Of a stretch of 12,876 nucleotides of DNA, positions 12,731 through 12,876 are shown in pieces. The stretch's first letter is position 1. Each line of letters starts with the position of its first letter. Source of the stretch: Rhodanobacteraceae bacterium (lineage in GTDB: Bacteria > Pseudomonadota > Gammaproteobacteria > Xanthomonadales > Rhodanobacteraceae); the NCBI GenBank assembly GCA_012270595.1, contig JAAXIA010000210.1, positions 1 through 12,876 on the forward strand, in the 5' to 3' direction. A program made the translations under genes and the position numbers. The notes beneath the pieces were generated by a model, which had not been told where the DNA came from, did no database searches, and saw only the letters and a list, made by a program, of their open reading frames with translations.

Positions 12731-12876
12731 CAGGTTCCAGCCAGGCACTCACTCTATGCGCCCAGCCTAAACAAGAAACGCAACCTAAAAATATATTCTT
12801 TAAAATTTCGATTTACTCCAGCTATCTTTTTTGTGATACAAAGAGAGGGATAGTGTTTGTTCATCACCTTAGTTGT

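Larger units (their letters stand above)
12561..12876. other. Gene-free stretch after parE
   Basis: No convincing coding frame is seen in these 316 bases. It contains a spaced inverted repeat (12592-12657), a DnaA-box-like nonamer (12722-12730), and an AT-rich end from about 12785 (runs of A and T around AAAAATATATTC). The AT-rich end may belong to the promoter of a rightward gene beyond the edge, but I see no convincing -35/-10 pair. No intrinsic terminator with a T-run follows parE. Confidence 0.6.

Noticed and set aside
12811..12836. TTTACT ... TGATAC as a rightward promoter near the right edge
   Set aside because: The -10 box matches the consensus poorly and no gene is visible downstream within the window.

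Overview
The window looks like part of a gammaproteobacterial chromosome, probably from the Xanthomonadales or a close relative. The main evidence is the leftward order pyrG, kdsA, eno, ftsB, ispD, ispF. The start of PyrG, its YGM-type glutaminase nucleophile motif and the N-terminus of ParE also resemble what I remember of Xanthomonadales proteins. No search was run, so the taxonomic placement is an inference. All genes use the standard code. No tRNA, rRNA, CRISPR array or insertion sequence was seen.

Layout. Positions 8721 down to 1 are read leftward: pyrG (CTP synthase), kdsA (KDO-8-phosphate synthase), a cluster of four small secreted cysteine-rich proteins mixed with gene relics (about 6142-3345), eno (enolase), ftsB (divisome), ispD and ispF (MEP isoprenoid pathway), and then an open frame that leaves the left edge and starts with a membrane anchor. 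Positions 8845 to 12560 are read rightward: a long M24 aminopeptidase P followed by parE (topoisomerase IV subunit B), which overlap by ATGA. The divergent pyrG/aminopeptidase gap (8722-8844) holds the promoters. The last 316 bases carry no recognisable gene.

The unusual part lies between kdsA and eno. Four adjacent leftward genes encode proteins with signal peptides and one shared six-cysteine domain (single in three, doubled in the fourth) that I cannot match to a known family. Between them, at about 3703-4385, are three fused relics: the tail of one family member, the 5' half of a decayed enolase gene, and the tail of another family member. These show that a block of the type [small Cys gene - Cys gene - eno] was duplicated in tandem, and that one enolase copy was then destroyed while the small-gene family kept expanding. 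The surviving eno starts 9 bases downstream of the stop codon of the last Cys gene, has no visible Shine-Dalgarno sequence, and has a perfect 12-bp palindrome over that junction. Its translation may therefore be coupled to the small gene.

The conserved genes are core functions: nucleotide synthesis, lipopolysaccharide precursor, glycolysis, division, isoprenoids, and DNA decatenation. The secreted family is accessory. Its lineage-specific duplication inside a housekeeping operon is the best candidate here for an undescribed system.
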